DNA of 64,000 bases from positions 124,001 through 188,000 of the forward strand of contig NZ_QWLJ01000002.1 in the NCBI RefSeq assembly GCF_009917385.1, written 5' to 3'. The translations under genes and the position numbers were made by a program. The notes beneath the pieces were generated by a model that had not been told where the DNA came from, ran no database searches, and saw nothing but the letters and a program-made list of their open reading frames with translations. The stretch's first letter is position 1; every line of letters starts with the position of its first letter. This stretch comes from Roseburia sp. 1XD42-34. GTDB taxonomy: Bacteria > Bacillota > Bacilli > Bacillales > Amphibacillaceae. Shown here piece after piece: positions 28,088-36,938 of this stretch.

Positions 28088-28400
28088 CTTTTGAAAAGCT
28101 AACACCGAATAAGCAAAGAATGAAATTTGATATATCCTGTGTCGCAATAATAAAATCTGGCATGGGGTATATTTTTTTCTAAACATCTCTAAACATTTTT
28201 ACCTAAGTTACGTGATTTTGGTTTATGTTGAATATGCTTCTTTACATACAAAAAATCGGGGGGAATATTTGTAACCTCTTATCACTAGCTAGTTTAAAGA
28301 TTGTTTATTAATTAACTTCTTTTAGGAAATTATTTACATAAAAAATAAAATGAGTAACAAAGGGGACATAATCCTATCTTGAAAAATTATGTCCACATAA
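28088..28400. other. intergenic, no gene
   Basis: AT-rich stretch between convergent genes. A short TTAGCTTTT/AAAAGCTAA hairpin immediately overlaps the end of the amidase gene. Nothing else recognised. Confidence 0.4.
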
Positions 28401-28430
28401 AAGGATGCTGATTTACCAAACAGCATCCTT
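28401..28430 (-). terminator. terminator of the M20/DUF3100 operon
   Basis: Perfect 10-bp stem AAGGATGCTG (28401-28410) with CAGCATCCTT (28421-28430). On the minus strand it is followed by TTATGT, and the stem's own TT extends the U-tract. Confidence 0.82.
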
Positions 28431-28479
28431 CGAAACTGAAATAAAATGGATCTCCTAAAAAGACTCAGACAAGTGGTTA

Positions 28480-28965
28480 TTAATTTCCTGATAAAAACAA
28501 TCCAATTTGCGCCAGTAAAGCACTGCCTGCATATGTGCCTGTAAAGACAAAAATAGCTACAATCGCAACTTTCCATGACGTGTTTCGTAAATCAACGAGT
28601 CGGTTAGCGACAGAAATACCTGCAAAGGTTAGTATAGGCGTTGTAATCGATAGAAAGTCAACTGCTTGGATGGCTTGGACAAAAAAATCGGATATTAAAC
28701 ATAGTATAAGAGAAGTAATGGATACCCAGCCCAAAATGGGAAAATCGCGAATGATTTTCACTGGGGATTTTTGCATTATATCGGAAAAAATAATACCAAA
28801 CATGGAGAAGAGCCATAATACCCCAAGACCAACAAATGTCATGGATGTAATAGGCGTAGAATCAGGGTTTTTGATTAATTTTATTTCCATCGTAAACAAA
28901 ATTAATGCTACACTTAACAGAAGGATCAAACCATATTTTACATATTTGTTTAATTGTATATTCAT
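28480..28965 (-). CDS. small polytopic membrane protein, partner of DUF3100
   Basis: 161 residues with about five hydrophobic segments (for example YGLILLLSVALILFTMEI, TFVGLGVLWLFSMFGIIF). I do not recognise a named family. The start overlaps the DUF3100 gene stop by four bases (ATGA), behind GAGGTGACAAC, so the two are co-translated. A large plus a small membrane subunit in one operon resembles two-part secondary transporters such as MadL/MadM, but that is analogy only. Confidence 0.72.
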   Translation of the reverse strand: MNIQLNKYVKYGLILLLSVALILFTMEIKLIKNPDSTPITSMTFVGLGVLWLFSMFGIIFSDIMQKSPVKIIRDFPILGWVSITSLILCLISDFFVQAIQAVDFLSITTPILTFAGISVANRLVDLRNTSWKVAIVAIFVFTGTYAGSALLAQIGLFLSGN

Positions 28966-29765
28966 TTGTTGTCACCTCGGACCAGTTTCTTATACATAAA
29001 TGCTTGAATCGGAGCAGCCAAAAATACCATTGTGAATGTACCGAGAAAACTGGTTAGTAGTTGACTTGCAGAAGCATATGCTAGGATAGTGCTTTCCATC
29101 TCCGGAATTCGAGCTACTAATGTTGCAGAAGCCGCACTCATCATACTACCTGAACCAACACCTGATGCCATGGCTAGTGCCTCTACTCGTATCCCTAAAT
29201 CAAGTAAAATCGGTGCAAACACACTGAAAAAGATAGCTCCAAATAATGTCCCAATTATATAAATGGATAGAACGCCTCTTCCTTCTTTGGATTCAAGTGT
29301 ATATTTTTCGGAAATGTACGCAAGCTCTCCTTCACGGCCGATACCTAATGTAGCACCAATTGCTTCACGTCGTAAGCCTAATAAAAGTGCGATTGGCAAT
29401 CCAAGGAATACGGTCCCTAAATTTCCCAGCTCTTGAATGATAAATACCCAGCCAATTTGCAGGATTTCTCTAATTTGTGGAGCGACGTCGGCACCATATC
29501 TAGCCATTAACGGCAGCATAATGAAAATGAGATATTTTCCTGCAAAATGAATATTATTATCGCTGTAGATTTTTTTCCAAATCCCTTTACGAAATACTTT
29601 AAGACCTAAAAACATGGTTAATAAAATGGCAAAAACTAACGGAAGTAATCCGATAGTAAACGAGCCTATCGGTATAGCTTGAAAGCCGATAAATTCTGAA
29701 ATAGTAATAATGAATAATGCAAAAACGAGTAAGTAAAGAAAATTTTTGTTCATGTGTTGCCTCAT
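28962..29765 (-). CDS. DUF3100-family membrane protein
   Basis: 267 residues with about eight hydrophobic segments and the conserved-looking ALAMASGVGSGSMMSAASATLVARIPE stretch (about residues 190-216), a Gly/Ser/Ala-rich re-entrant-like motif. It belongs, as I recognise it, to DUF3100, commonly encoded beside M20 amidohydrolases. A role in importing the amide or peptide substrate of the M20 enzyme is inferred from the operon. It starts two bases after the M20 stop; a second ATG four codons in is an alternative start. Confidence 0.78.
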   Translation of the reverse strand: MRQHMNKNFLYLLVFALFIITISEFIGFQAIPIGSFTIGLLPLVFAILLTMFLGLKVFRKGIWKKIYSDNNIHFAGKYLIFIMLPLMARYGADVAPQIREILQIGWVFIIQELGNLGTVFLGLPIALLLGLRREAIGATLGIGREGELAYISEKYTLESKEGRGVLSIYIIGTLFGAIFFSVFAPILLDLGIRVEALAMASGVGSGSMMSAASATLVARIPEMESTILAYASASQLLTSFLGTFTMVFLAAPIQAFMYKKLVRGDNK

Positions 29766-29767
29766 TT

Positions 29768-31048
29768 CTATGATAGATTCATATTATTTTGTACAATGGA
29801 ATCAATTAATTCTCGATAAGCTGTATAACTTCGTTTATATAGCTTTGCTTTATCGATATTTCCGTTCATTTGTTGAAGTACTTGCATCAAAAACCTTGGA
29901 AACACCTCGTAGATAAATGTTGGATCAACGTCAATAAAGTCATCTCCATGGATAGTTCCAGTAAAGCCGCTATAACCAATTTGAATGCATGGCATCATAA
30001 AGGAAAGATCTCCTATATCACCTGCAGCGCTAATGAAATTGTCATTCAACAGCTCATCAATTTCATTGTTCTCATGAAACGCAGTTTCGACAAATGTGGA
30101 TAAATACCTGTCTTGTATAAATGGTAAGTAACCCATCTGTGTATCTATCGTTACATTTCCCTGTAAAGCTAAGGCACTTCCCTTCGCCGCATCATCTAAT
30201 TTGTTAGCTGTTTCTTTTAAATAAGCAACAGACTTGGTTCGTAAATCTGTTCCTATAATGATATGGTTTGGAACGACATTTGTAGACATATCAGATTCCA
30301 TAACGATTGGGTTGATCCGCACATGTTCTGATTCTTTTAACTGTTGGCGGCTTAAGCCAATCGCAGTATTAAAAAGCGTTGACATATGATAAGCATTTTT
30401 GGAGGAAAATGGATCAAATCCTGCGTGTGTTGCTTTGCCTTCAAAGGCATACTTTTTGTATAGAAAACCAGCTAAATCACAGTTAATTTCTATCGTCCGT
30501 TTAGAAAATTCTCCACCAATTGCATGTACGCAAATACCAATATCGATATCATCAAATACGCCCAATTTCATAGCCTCGGGTTTTCCACCATAATGACTGA
30601 TTTGACCTTTTTTTAATAATTCGGCGCGATAATTTAAATCTAAGTATTCTTCCGCAGGCACAAATACGAACGTCAGTTTATAAGCTAATTCTTTATAGGC
30701 TTCCGTTGTAAAAAGATATTGGTACAACGCTATTGCAATACCTATCTGAGTATAGTGTCCGCAGTTATGCGCAGCCCCTGTAAGTTCATCAGCATACATA
30801 TGCGTAGGTGCATAAACAGCATCTAGTTCAGCGATAAAAGCGACATGTAAATCTTTAGCTTCTTTATTTCCTAAGCTTGTGGAAAAACCGGTGATGCTAA
30901 AATCGTTAAGTTTAATGTTCGGATTTATTTGGTTTAAATAATCCATCACTTGACTTCTTGTACGCCTTTCCTTATATCCCAGTTCAGGGTGATAATAAAT
31001 ATCTTCAGCAATTTGTTTGATAGCTTCATATTGGCGTTTAAATTGCAT
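29768..31048 (-). CDS. M20-family amidohydrolase/metallopeptidase
   Basis: Cytoplasmic zinc amidohydrolase of 426 residues. A histidine metal-binding site lies in GAAHNCGHYTQIGIA (about 90-104), the catalytic Glu pair in VFVPAEEYLD, and a dimerisation domain in the middle (HAGFDPFSSKNAYH). It resembles N-acyl/aminobenzoyl-glutamate hydrolase types rather than secreted peptidases; there is no signal peptide. GGGAGG precedes the ATG. First gene of an operon with two membrane genes, suggesting uptake then hydrolysis of an N-acyl amino acid or dipeptide-like compound. Confidence 0.86.
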   Translation of the reverse strand: MQFKRQYEAIKQIAEDIYYHPELGYKERRTRSQVMDYLNQINPNIKLNDFSITGFSTSLGNKEAKDLHVAFIAELDAVYAPTHMYADELTGAAHNCGHYTQIGIAIALYQYLFTTEAYKELAYKLTFVFVPAEEYLDLNYRAELLKKGQISHYGGKPEAMKLGVFDDIDIGICVHAIGGEFSKRTIEINCDLAGFLYKKYAFEGKATHAGFDPFSSKNAYHMSTLFNTAIGLSRQQLKESEHVRINPIVMESDMSTNVVPNHIIIGTDLRTKSVAYLKETANKLDDAAKGSALALQGNVTIDTQMGYLPFIQDRYLSTFVETAFHENNEIDELLNDNFISAAGDIGDLSFMMPCIQIGYSGFTGTIHGDDFIDVDPTFIYEVFPRFLMQVLQQMNGNIDKAKLYKRSYTAYRELIDSIVQNNMNLS

Positions 31049-31383
31049 TTGGAAACCTCCCGTAGCAATAATGGATAATAATTATGTCGAAAAAACACGA
31101 ATTCATCTTAACATTATGTTTAACGTTCGTCAATATCGAATGATATTCAGTATTTTTTTTGTAACGTTCGACTTTAGGTGTTCGAGCGGCAATTTTATAA
31201 GAAAAAATGGAAAAATAACGAGAATAATCTTTTATGTATCCATATGTAACTGGTGTGAATCCTGCTCTTTTTTCTTGTGGGGAGAACGTCAGAAAGGTAA
31301 GTGGGAAGTAAACGACCAGGATATATTCATTGTTGGTCAACAAACCATTGGGAGATAAAGTGAAGCTTCCATTAGTGTGGGTT
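31049..31383. other. divergent region upstream of the M20 gene
   Basis: No gene is supported. The region should contain the M20 promoter and, if the oxygenase downstream was once intact, its missing N-terminal Rieske cluster domain. No CxH or CxxH Rieske ligand pair can be read in any frame. Confidence 0.4.
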
Positions 31384-32255
31384 TCATCATTTTCCACAGC
31401 TTTACCATGTGAACGACCAATTCCACAAAAGGCTAAAGCAACGATTTATCATTGTCAAGTTTATGGGGGATTAATCTGGGTGAACTTGAGTGAATAACCG
31501 TTACCGTTAATACGTTATCTCGAATATGATATGGAAGGATATCGGACGACTATTTGTGTTCCGTATACAGTGAACGCAAATGCACCTAGAGTTATTGAAA
31601 ATTTCCTTGATATTTCACATCTCATGTTCGTTTATAGTGGTTTACTAGGAGATGAAGAGCACGCAAAAGTGCAAAACTATGATGTTAACTTTATCGATGG
31701 TCGTTTCATAACGAGTAAAATTCCAATCTATCAACCTAATCCAGATGGACGCTCTGTAGGGGGGATAATGATTATGTGTATGAAATTCTTAATCCGACGA
31801 CGGCTCGCTTTACGAAGCAGGTTGCAGGATCCAAAGAAGAATTTATCGTATTAGTTACAGCTGTACAAGAAGCAGATGAGCAAACAAAAGTTTTTATGCT
31901 GCTTACGCGAAATTATGATTTAGATCAACCGGATGAACCGTTTATTGAATTCCAAGATTTAATTTTTAAACACGATGTAGATGTTGTCGAAAGCCAAAAG
32001 CCTGAATTGTTGCCGTTAGACTTACAGGCTGAAATGCACTTAAAATGTGATGCTTTAACAATTGCTTATCGCCGCTGGTTAGATGAGCTTGGCATAGAAA
32101 CAGGTACAACTCCGAATTATAGAAAAAAAGAGAAGCAATTCAATCATAACGAGAAAAGGTCACCCTTTTATCGTTTTTTAGAGGCATTGATAAAGTTCAT
32201 TCTCAGCCTTGTATTTATTTCAAAAAATACAAGGCTGAGGCTAATAATTTCCTAA
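31384..32255 (+). pseudogene. decayed Rieske non-heme iron oxygenase, C-terminal part
   Basis: Remnant of a vanillate-demethylase/pheophorbide-oxygenase-type Rieske enzyme. The frame reads PIPQKAKATIYHC...GLIWVNLSE, hits TAA at 31495-31497, then resumes YLEYDMEGYRTT and ENFLDISHLMFVYSG. It shifts by one base at the G6 run 31759-31764 and continues YEILNPTTARFTKQVAGS. The N-terminal 2Fe-2S domain is missing. The iron site expected as D-x2-H-x4-H reads DISHLMFVY, so the second histidine is Tyr. The final frame runs into the hairpin at 32202, so the native stop is also lost. Confidence 0.82.
32202..32239 (+). terminator. strong hairpin after the oxygenase remnant
   Basis: 15-bp stem: CTCAGCCTTGTATTT (32202-32216) pairs with its complement at 32225-32239. 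It is followed by GCTAATAATTTCC, a weak U-tract. Probably the old oxygenase terminator. Confidence 0.65.
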
Positions 32256-32450
32256 TTTCAGATAAATCACCGAAGTACAAAATTGAACTACTAGATTTAT
32301 TGTAAATTAAGTCAAAGTTTACAAGCAGTACAATTAAGTTGAGAACTCAAATTGAAAATTAAAATTAGCGTAAAACCTTATAATTAAAGTAGATATTTAT
32401 AGTTGTAGTATGAGAAAATAGGAAGATAGCTGTGATAGGAGGGGAAGGGG

Positions 32451-33344
32451 TTGGAGGCTAATTTAATTGCATACATACCTTTTTTTCAACAGGCAACCAC
32501 AATTAAACCACTAAACAAAGGCTTTTCATTTGATCAAAAGTATATCCTTGATGATCAATATCTTGTACGTGTTTTTTCTGATGAGCATATAGAAAAACGT
32601 AAGGAAGAGTTTCACACACTTGCAAAACTACGCTCATTGTCCAAAGCTATTCCTGAAGCGATGGAATTCAACGTAGTGAAAGAACAAGGGCTTGCTTATA
32701 TGGTCCTATCTTTCATGCCGGGTGAGGATGGGGAAGCAACGTTACAGAAATTAGAAACTAAGGAGCAATATGATGCTGGTTACTCTGCTGGAGAAGAGCT
32801 CAATAAATTGCATGCTTATCCTGCACCAAATTATCAGGAATCGTGGTATGATCTAAAAAAACGTAAAAACGATAATTATTTACAACACCTATCGCTAATG
32901 AACATAGATCCGAAAATAGAAAATGCATTAGTCCACTACATAAGAGAACATGAGGACATCATGAAAAACAGACCAAATCGATTTCAGCATGATGATTTTC
33001 ATCCAGCCAATTTATTAATCAATAAGGGACGATTTTCTGGAATCATAGATTTCCAAAAAATGGATTGGGGCGACCCAATTCATGATTTTCAAAAACTTGG
33101 CTTCTTTTCAAGCCGGATTAGTATTCCATTTACGAATGGTATCGTTAATGGGTACCATTGGAATATGAAGCTTGACGAAGACTTTTGGGAGTTGTACACC
33201 TTGTACAGTGCTATGCACCTCGTGTCTGCACTTGTATGGGGAAAGAAAATGGGGAATTTTGAGCAGATGTGTTCCTATTCTATGAATGTTTTAGAAGATC
33301 ATGATTTTTTTACAAAGATCGTTCCAAACTGGTATAAAAAATAG
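32451..33344 (+). CDS. aminoglycoside phosphotransferase (APH)-fold kinase
   Basis: Small-molecule kinase-like protein of 297 residues. The N-lobe has GFSFDQKYIL, the catalytic loop is FQHDDFHPANLLI (about 178-190) and the metal site is GIIDFQKMDWGDPIHDF (about 197-213), all as in APH/choline kinases. TTG start behind GGAGGGGAAGGGG. Genomic members of this family have diverse or unknown substrates, so antibiotic resistance should not be assumed. Monocistronic as seen. Confidence 0.85.
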   Translation: MEANLIAYIPFFQQATTIKPLNKGFSFDQKYILDDQYLVRVFSDEHIEKRKEEFHTLAKLRSLSKAIPEAMEFNVVKEQGLAYMVLSFMPGEDGEATLQKLETKEQYDAGYSAGEELNKLHAYPAPNYQESWYDLKKRKNDNYLQHLSLMNIDPKIENALVHYIREHEDIMKNRPNRFQHDDFHPANLLINKGRFSGIIDFQKMDWGDPIHDFQKLGFFSSRISIPFTNGIVNGYHWNMKLDEDFWELYTLYSAMHLVSALVWGKKMGNFEQMCSYSMNVLEDHDFFTKIVPNWYKK

Positions 33345-33519
33345 AAATAAGTACTCTCATTCACTTTAGCTAATAAATAGCTCGATACTGTTTTGCCAGT
33401 AAAAATTTAGTGTTAGAATTTGGGCGATGTGGATATGCTTTTTTTGGTATTCAATAGGAAGCCGCTTTTAAAACAAGGTCTTTGCCCAATTAATCTTTTC
33501 TGGCAAGACCTTGTTCGTT

Positions 33520-33704
33520 TTATCACGCATGTAAGGTGCCTTATACCCCGCTTTAAAATCTTGAGTTGATACAAAAGGTCAAAGTGGGAGAAAACGGCAC
33601 CTAAATGCCCGCTTCGTTTAAGGGCTTTTAGGTCATACCCACTGAGGTACTAACATTCAGTAGGAGATGGAAGAAAACTTCTACTGAATGAAGTTTCACT
33701 TTAT
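33520..33704 (+). repeat. dispersed repeat family A, copy A3
   Basis: Best-structured copy. CCTAAATGCCC/GGGCTTTTAGG form a stem (33600-33632), nested inside AGTGGG/CCCACT. ATTCAGTAG (from 33655) pairs with CTACTGAAT around a 17-base loop. It ends GAAGTTTCACTTTAT. It occupies most of the gap after the APH-fold gene. Confidence 0.87.
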
Positions 33705-33781
33705 GTGTGTACTCTCATACAGTACTGCAGTTAGGTTAACCATTAATGCTTTTATGGCTAAAGAATCTATACCATTATTAC

Positions 33782-34831
33782 TTATTTTTCGCCACTTAGT
33801 TCAATTAAGATTTTTGCTTGTGATTTATCTGTTGACAATAATTCAAATCCTTTTTCTACAATATCATCTAATTGGATTTGCCCAGTAATAATGGATTGTG
33901 GTTTTAATTGTCCACTTGCCATTAAGTCGATAGTTTGTTGGAAAGATGTTGGTGTATATGCAATTGAAGAAGTGATTTTTACACCTTTTCCAATTAATTG
34001 TAATGGATTCCATTTAATCGCATTAGCAAAGATCGATACTACAACCATCATACCTCGTGGTGTAGTAACTTCAATTGCTTGCTCAAAAGTTACTTCAACA
34101 CCAGCCACTTCAAATGCAGCATTGACACCTTCAGGAACAATATCAAAAACAGCTTTTACTGGATCTGTTTTTCCTGAATTAATCAGATGGGTTGCTCCGA
34201 CTTCTTTTGCTTTTTCTAAACGAGTTTCAGACAAGTCAAGTGCGATAATTTTGCTAGCTCCAGCAGCTCTTGCAGCTAAAATAGTAAGCAATCCAATTGG
34301 ACCAGCACCAAATACTGCAACGGTGTCACCAAATTGCAAACCCGCTTCTTTAACAGCTTGAACAGCCACAGCTGTAGGCTCCACTAAAGCTCCATCTTGT
34401 AGCGTTAGCGACTGTGGTAATAGATACACATTGTTTTTAGGAACATTTGCAAAAGATGCAAATCCTCCATCTCTATGCAAACCTACAAAAGAAAAACCAT
34501 CATAAGGATCAAGATCTTCTGATTTGATACCATGTGTAATGGTAGGATTAACAGCTACACGGTCTCCTGGTTTAAAATTAGTTACTTTTGCCCCAACTTC
34601 TTCTACGATACCAGCAAACTCATGACCCATTGTAAGTGGGGCAATCCCGCCAGCTAGATCATCTTCTTTCTCTGTTGGGATAAATACTGGACCTTCCTGA
34701 TACTCATGCAAATCACTACCACAGAGTCCAGCCCAAGCCACTTTTACCTTAACTTCGTCGTCTTTTAGAGGTTTTAGTTCTCTTTCTTCTACACGGATGT
34801 CTTTTTTTCCATACCATACTGCTGCTTTCAT
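33782..34831 (-). CDS. zinc-dependent 2,3-butanediol-type dehydrogenase
   Basis: Medium-chain NAD(P)-dependent alcohol dehydrogenase of 349 residues. The catalytic zinc ligands are in GLCGSDLHEY (C37) and TMGHEFAGIV, and the Rossmann motif GAGPIGLLT is near residue 177. The four-Cys structural-zinc loop is replaced by NPTITHGIKSEDLDPYDGF, as in B. subtilis BdhA, and HEYQEGPVFIP is the BdhA-like substrate segment. It probably interconverts acetoin and 2,3-butanediol, though related sugar-alcohol dehydrogenases are possible. GGGGGG precedes the ATG. Confidence 0.87.
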   Translation of the reverse strand: MKAAVWYGKKDIRVEERELKPLKDDEVKVKVAWAGLCGSDLHEYQEGPVFIPTEKEDDLAGGIAPLTMGHEFAGIVEEVGAKVTNFKPGDRVAVNPTITHGIKSEDLDPYDGFSFVGLHRDGGFASFANVPKNNVYLLPQSLTLQDGALVEPTAVAVQAVKEAGLQFGDTVAVFGAGPIGLLTILAARAAGASKIIALDLSETRLEKAKEVGATHLINSGKTDPVKAVFDIVPEGVNAAFEVAGVEVTFEQAIEVTTPRGMMVVVSIFANAIKWNPLQLIGKGVKITSSIAYTPTSFQQTIDLMASGQLKPQSIITGQIQLDDIVEKGFELLSTDKSQAKILIELSGEK

Positions 34832-35089
34832 ATTTTATGTTCCCCCCAAAAAAAATAATTATGATAAAAACTAACTCCAGCTTTCATTGTACCCTACTAT
34901 TACAATATTCGACAGCTTTTTGTCTAATTTTGCAATAATGTAATGAATTGTTCACAAAGTGGATGTAAGGCAGTGTTAAGGAGTGGTTGGAGTAGCTCTT
35001 AAATGGAGGATATTGCATCTTTTATAGAATAGATGATCTGCGTATGTCAGAGGTATTCGTAGATCAAAATGGAACATGGAACAAAGACT

Positions 35090-35346
35090 CGAGACGCCCG
35101 TTTAGTAACGTAGTGAATGGAACGAAACAACTAAAGTTTTAGGAAACATGCCACTAAAAACAGGCGTATGCCGACGTCGGGCGGCAAGTCCGTTTTTAGT
35201 CGACCTTCCTCTTAACCACGACCAAGTAGTGACTTATCGTAGGGCAATGGAGTGAAGTAACCTAGTTGCTGGGAACTTGCGTCGGACGTAGCTATTCCGT
35301 TAAGTCCTAATCCCAAAAGTACCAGTTTTTAAGCTTTATTATTTTC
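35090..35346 (+). repeat. dispersed repeat family B, long form, copy B4
   Basis: GACGCCCGTTTAGTAACGTA, GAACGAAACAACTAAAGTTT, GGCAAGTCCGTTTTTAGTCG, GACTTATCGTAGGGCAATGG, CCTAGTTGCTGGG and GTCGGACGTAGCTATTCCG, then a T-rich end. It fills much of the gap between the dehydrogenase and dapA. The rest of the gap shows no gene. Confidence 0.87.
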
Positions 35347-35469
35347 TAAAAAAAGAAATGAGGTACTTAAAAAAGGAACACCTCATTTTTTTCTATCGTA
35401 AGATAGTCATCTCCTATAGTTTTATCTAATATAACATAGCTACCTCCAATGACTATGCGAGTTTCCAGC

Positions 35470-36348
35470 CTACAAAATGCCACTAGCATGAAGCTTCTGT
35501 TTTAGCATTGCCACTTCGTTTTCTGTTAACGGCTGCATTGGCAGTCGCACACCGCCGACAGCCACATCTAGTATATTTAAAGCGCTTTTAACAGGAGCGG
35601 GACTGGGCTGAGCAAACATTGCTTTCATAATTGGGAGTAATTTTTGATGTAGTTTTGCACTAGTAGTGATGTCTCCGCTTCTAAAATGATGTATCATGTC
35701 CCGCATTTGATTACCTACAATATGCGAAGCTACCGAAACGATCCCATCTGCTCCGATGGCAAGAGCAGGCAGTGTTAAACTGTCGTCTCCAGAATATAAG
35801 CTAAAATTATCGGGAGTGTTGTGGATAATGGTAGTCATTTGATCCAAATCACCACTAGCTTCCTTGACTGAGACGATATTCGGCAATTGGGACAGACGCA
35901 TAATAGTATCTGCCTCTATATTTGTTGCTGTTCTACCAGGCACGTTATAAAGCATAATCGGTAAACTGGTTGCACTGGCAATAGTTGAGAAATGTTGAAA
36001 AATACCTTCTTGAGATGGTTTGTTATAGTATGGTGTAACAAGCATAATCGCGTCCACACCGACTGCTTCCGCTTGTTTAGTCAATTCAATAGAAGCTGTT
36101 GTATTATTGGAACCTGTTCCAGCAATTACTTTTGCTCTTCCATTAGAAATTGCAACGACACGTTTAAATAAGGTGATTTTTTCTTCATTGGAAAGTGTTG
36201 GAGACTCTCCGGTTGTACCGGCAACGACTAAGCTATCGGAACCATTTTCAATTAAATAGGTTACGAGTTTTTCCACAGCGGGAAAGTCAATATTTTCTTC
36301 CATGTCAAATGGAGTCACCATAGCAGTTACAACTTGGCCAAAATTCAT
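35470..36348 (-). CDS. dapA: 4-hydroxy-tetrahydrodipicolinate synthase
   Basis: TIM-barrel aldolase of 292 residues condensing pyruvate and aspartate semialdehyde, the first committed step to diaminopimelate and lysine. The Schiff-base lysine is K162 (VSVKEASGD), the catalytic Tyr is Y134 (MLYNVPGRT) and the carboxylate-binding VAGTTGESPTL is at 42-52. Full length. GGGTGTGAAGTA precedes the ATG. It lies directly behind a lysine riboswitch with terminator, so expression should be off when lysine is abundant. No other lysine gene is adjacent, so this copy is separately lysine-controlled. Confidence 0.96.
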   Translation of the reverse strand: MNFGQVVTAMVTPFDMEENIDFPAVEKLVTYLIENGSDSLVVAGTTGESPTLSNEEKITLFKRVVAISNGRAKVIAGTGSNNTTASIELTKQAEAVGVDAIMLVTPYYNKPSQEGIFQHFSTIASATSLPIMLYNVPGRTATNIEADTIMRLSQLPNIVSVKEASGDLDQMTTIIHNTPDNFSLYSGDDSLTLPALAIGADGIVSVASHIVGNQMRDMIHHFRSGDITTSAKLHQKLLPIMKAMFAQPSPAPVKSALNILDVAVGGVRLPMQPLTENEVAMLKQKLHASGIL

Positions 36349-36407
36349 TACTTCACACCCTTTGTGTACATGATAGTGTAGGTGAGAAGGCCACTAGATT
36401 TGTTCGC

Positions 36408-36441
36408 AAAAAAGCAGCAGCGACGGCATATCGCTGCTGCT
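36408..36441 (-). terminator. riboswitch-controlled terminator before dapA
   Basis: Perfect 11-bp stem AGCAGCAGCGA/TCGCTGCTGCT with a 7-base loop. On the minus strand it is followed by TTTTTT, between the L-box aptamer and dapA. Confidence 0.95.
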
Positions 36442-36466
36442 TGAAACATTTATTAGCTTCATGCGT

Positions 36467-36637
36467 CAGATAGCCCTCCATATAGTCACCTATATGACAG
36501 TTCTGTACTTCTTCAATAGCAGAACCAGCTGCAGAAGCAATGAGTTTTCCACAACTTCGGCGAGGTCCCCTTTTCACTATTTTCCAAGGACCTCATTATC
36601 CTCTAATAGTGTACTCTTGAACATCGCACCTCTATCC
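36467..36637 (-). ncRNA. lysine riboswitch (L box)
   Basis: Read on the minus strand, the leader has the aptamer's conserved blocks in order: GGATAGAGGTGCGA, TTCAAGAGTA, GAAAAGGGGAC, CTCGCCGAAG, a CAGCTGG loop, AACTGTCA with TATAGGTGACTATATGG, and the closing GGAGGGCTATC. GATAG and CTATC form the basal helix. Block sequence and spacing match the B. subtilis lysC leader as I know it. With the terminator at 36408-36441 it is a transcriptional OFF switch for dapA. A 74-codon frame that overlaps it is spurious. Confidence 0.96.
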
Positions 36638-36682
36638 TTGTTTCAACAGAATATTGAAACAGGAATATATTCGATTGACTGT

Positions 36683-36711
36683 ACTATAGCAGATTTTTAC
36701 TATCTATGCAA
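36683..36711 (-). promoter_or_regulatory. sigma-A promoter of the riboswitch-dapA transcript
   Basis: Minus-strand TTGCAT (36706-36711) and TATAGT (36683-36688) with a 17-base spacer, about 46 bases ahead of the aptamer. Confidence 0.75.
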
Positions 36712-36762
36712 GAGCTTTAATATTCAGTTTAGATAGTTATAGTTTGCGATTGATGGTATATA

Positions 36763-36797
36763 TGCTCGTACCTGCTATGGGTAAGCAGGTACGAGCA
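36763..36797. terminator. 13-bp hairpin between cueP and the dapA leader
   Basis: TGCTCGTACCTGC (36763-36775) pairs perfectly with 36785-36797 around a 9-base loop. There is no U-tract on either strand. Probably the 3' end of the cueP transcript or a barrier between the two units. Confidence 0.5.
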
Positions 36798-36938
36798 ACC
36801 CGCAGAAAGCAAAGTATGTTTTTAAAGCGAGTTATATGCACCATCATTCCTATATAGTTTTCATTTTACTTTGGGATACTTGGAAATACAGGTGAGTCGC
36901 CTTCGAGAGCAATGAGCACTCTCAAACCGATCCATACA

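Noticed and set aside
28535..28999. 154-codon plus-strand open frame
   Set aside because: Antisense to the small membrane protein and DUF3100 genes, whose membrane-protein composition and translational coupling are convincing; no ribosome site.
32451..33344. Aminoglycoside resistance gene
   Set aside because: Only the APH fold is shown; chromosomal members of this family have many substrates and there is no resistance context.
33891..34361. 156-codon plus-strand open frame
   Set aside because: Antisense to the zinc alcohol dehydrogenase, which has clear motifs along its full length.
36353..36577. 74-codon minus-strand open frame upstream of dapA
   Set aside because: It lies across the lysine riboswitch aptamer and its terminator; the sequence is explained by RNA structure and has no ribosome site.
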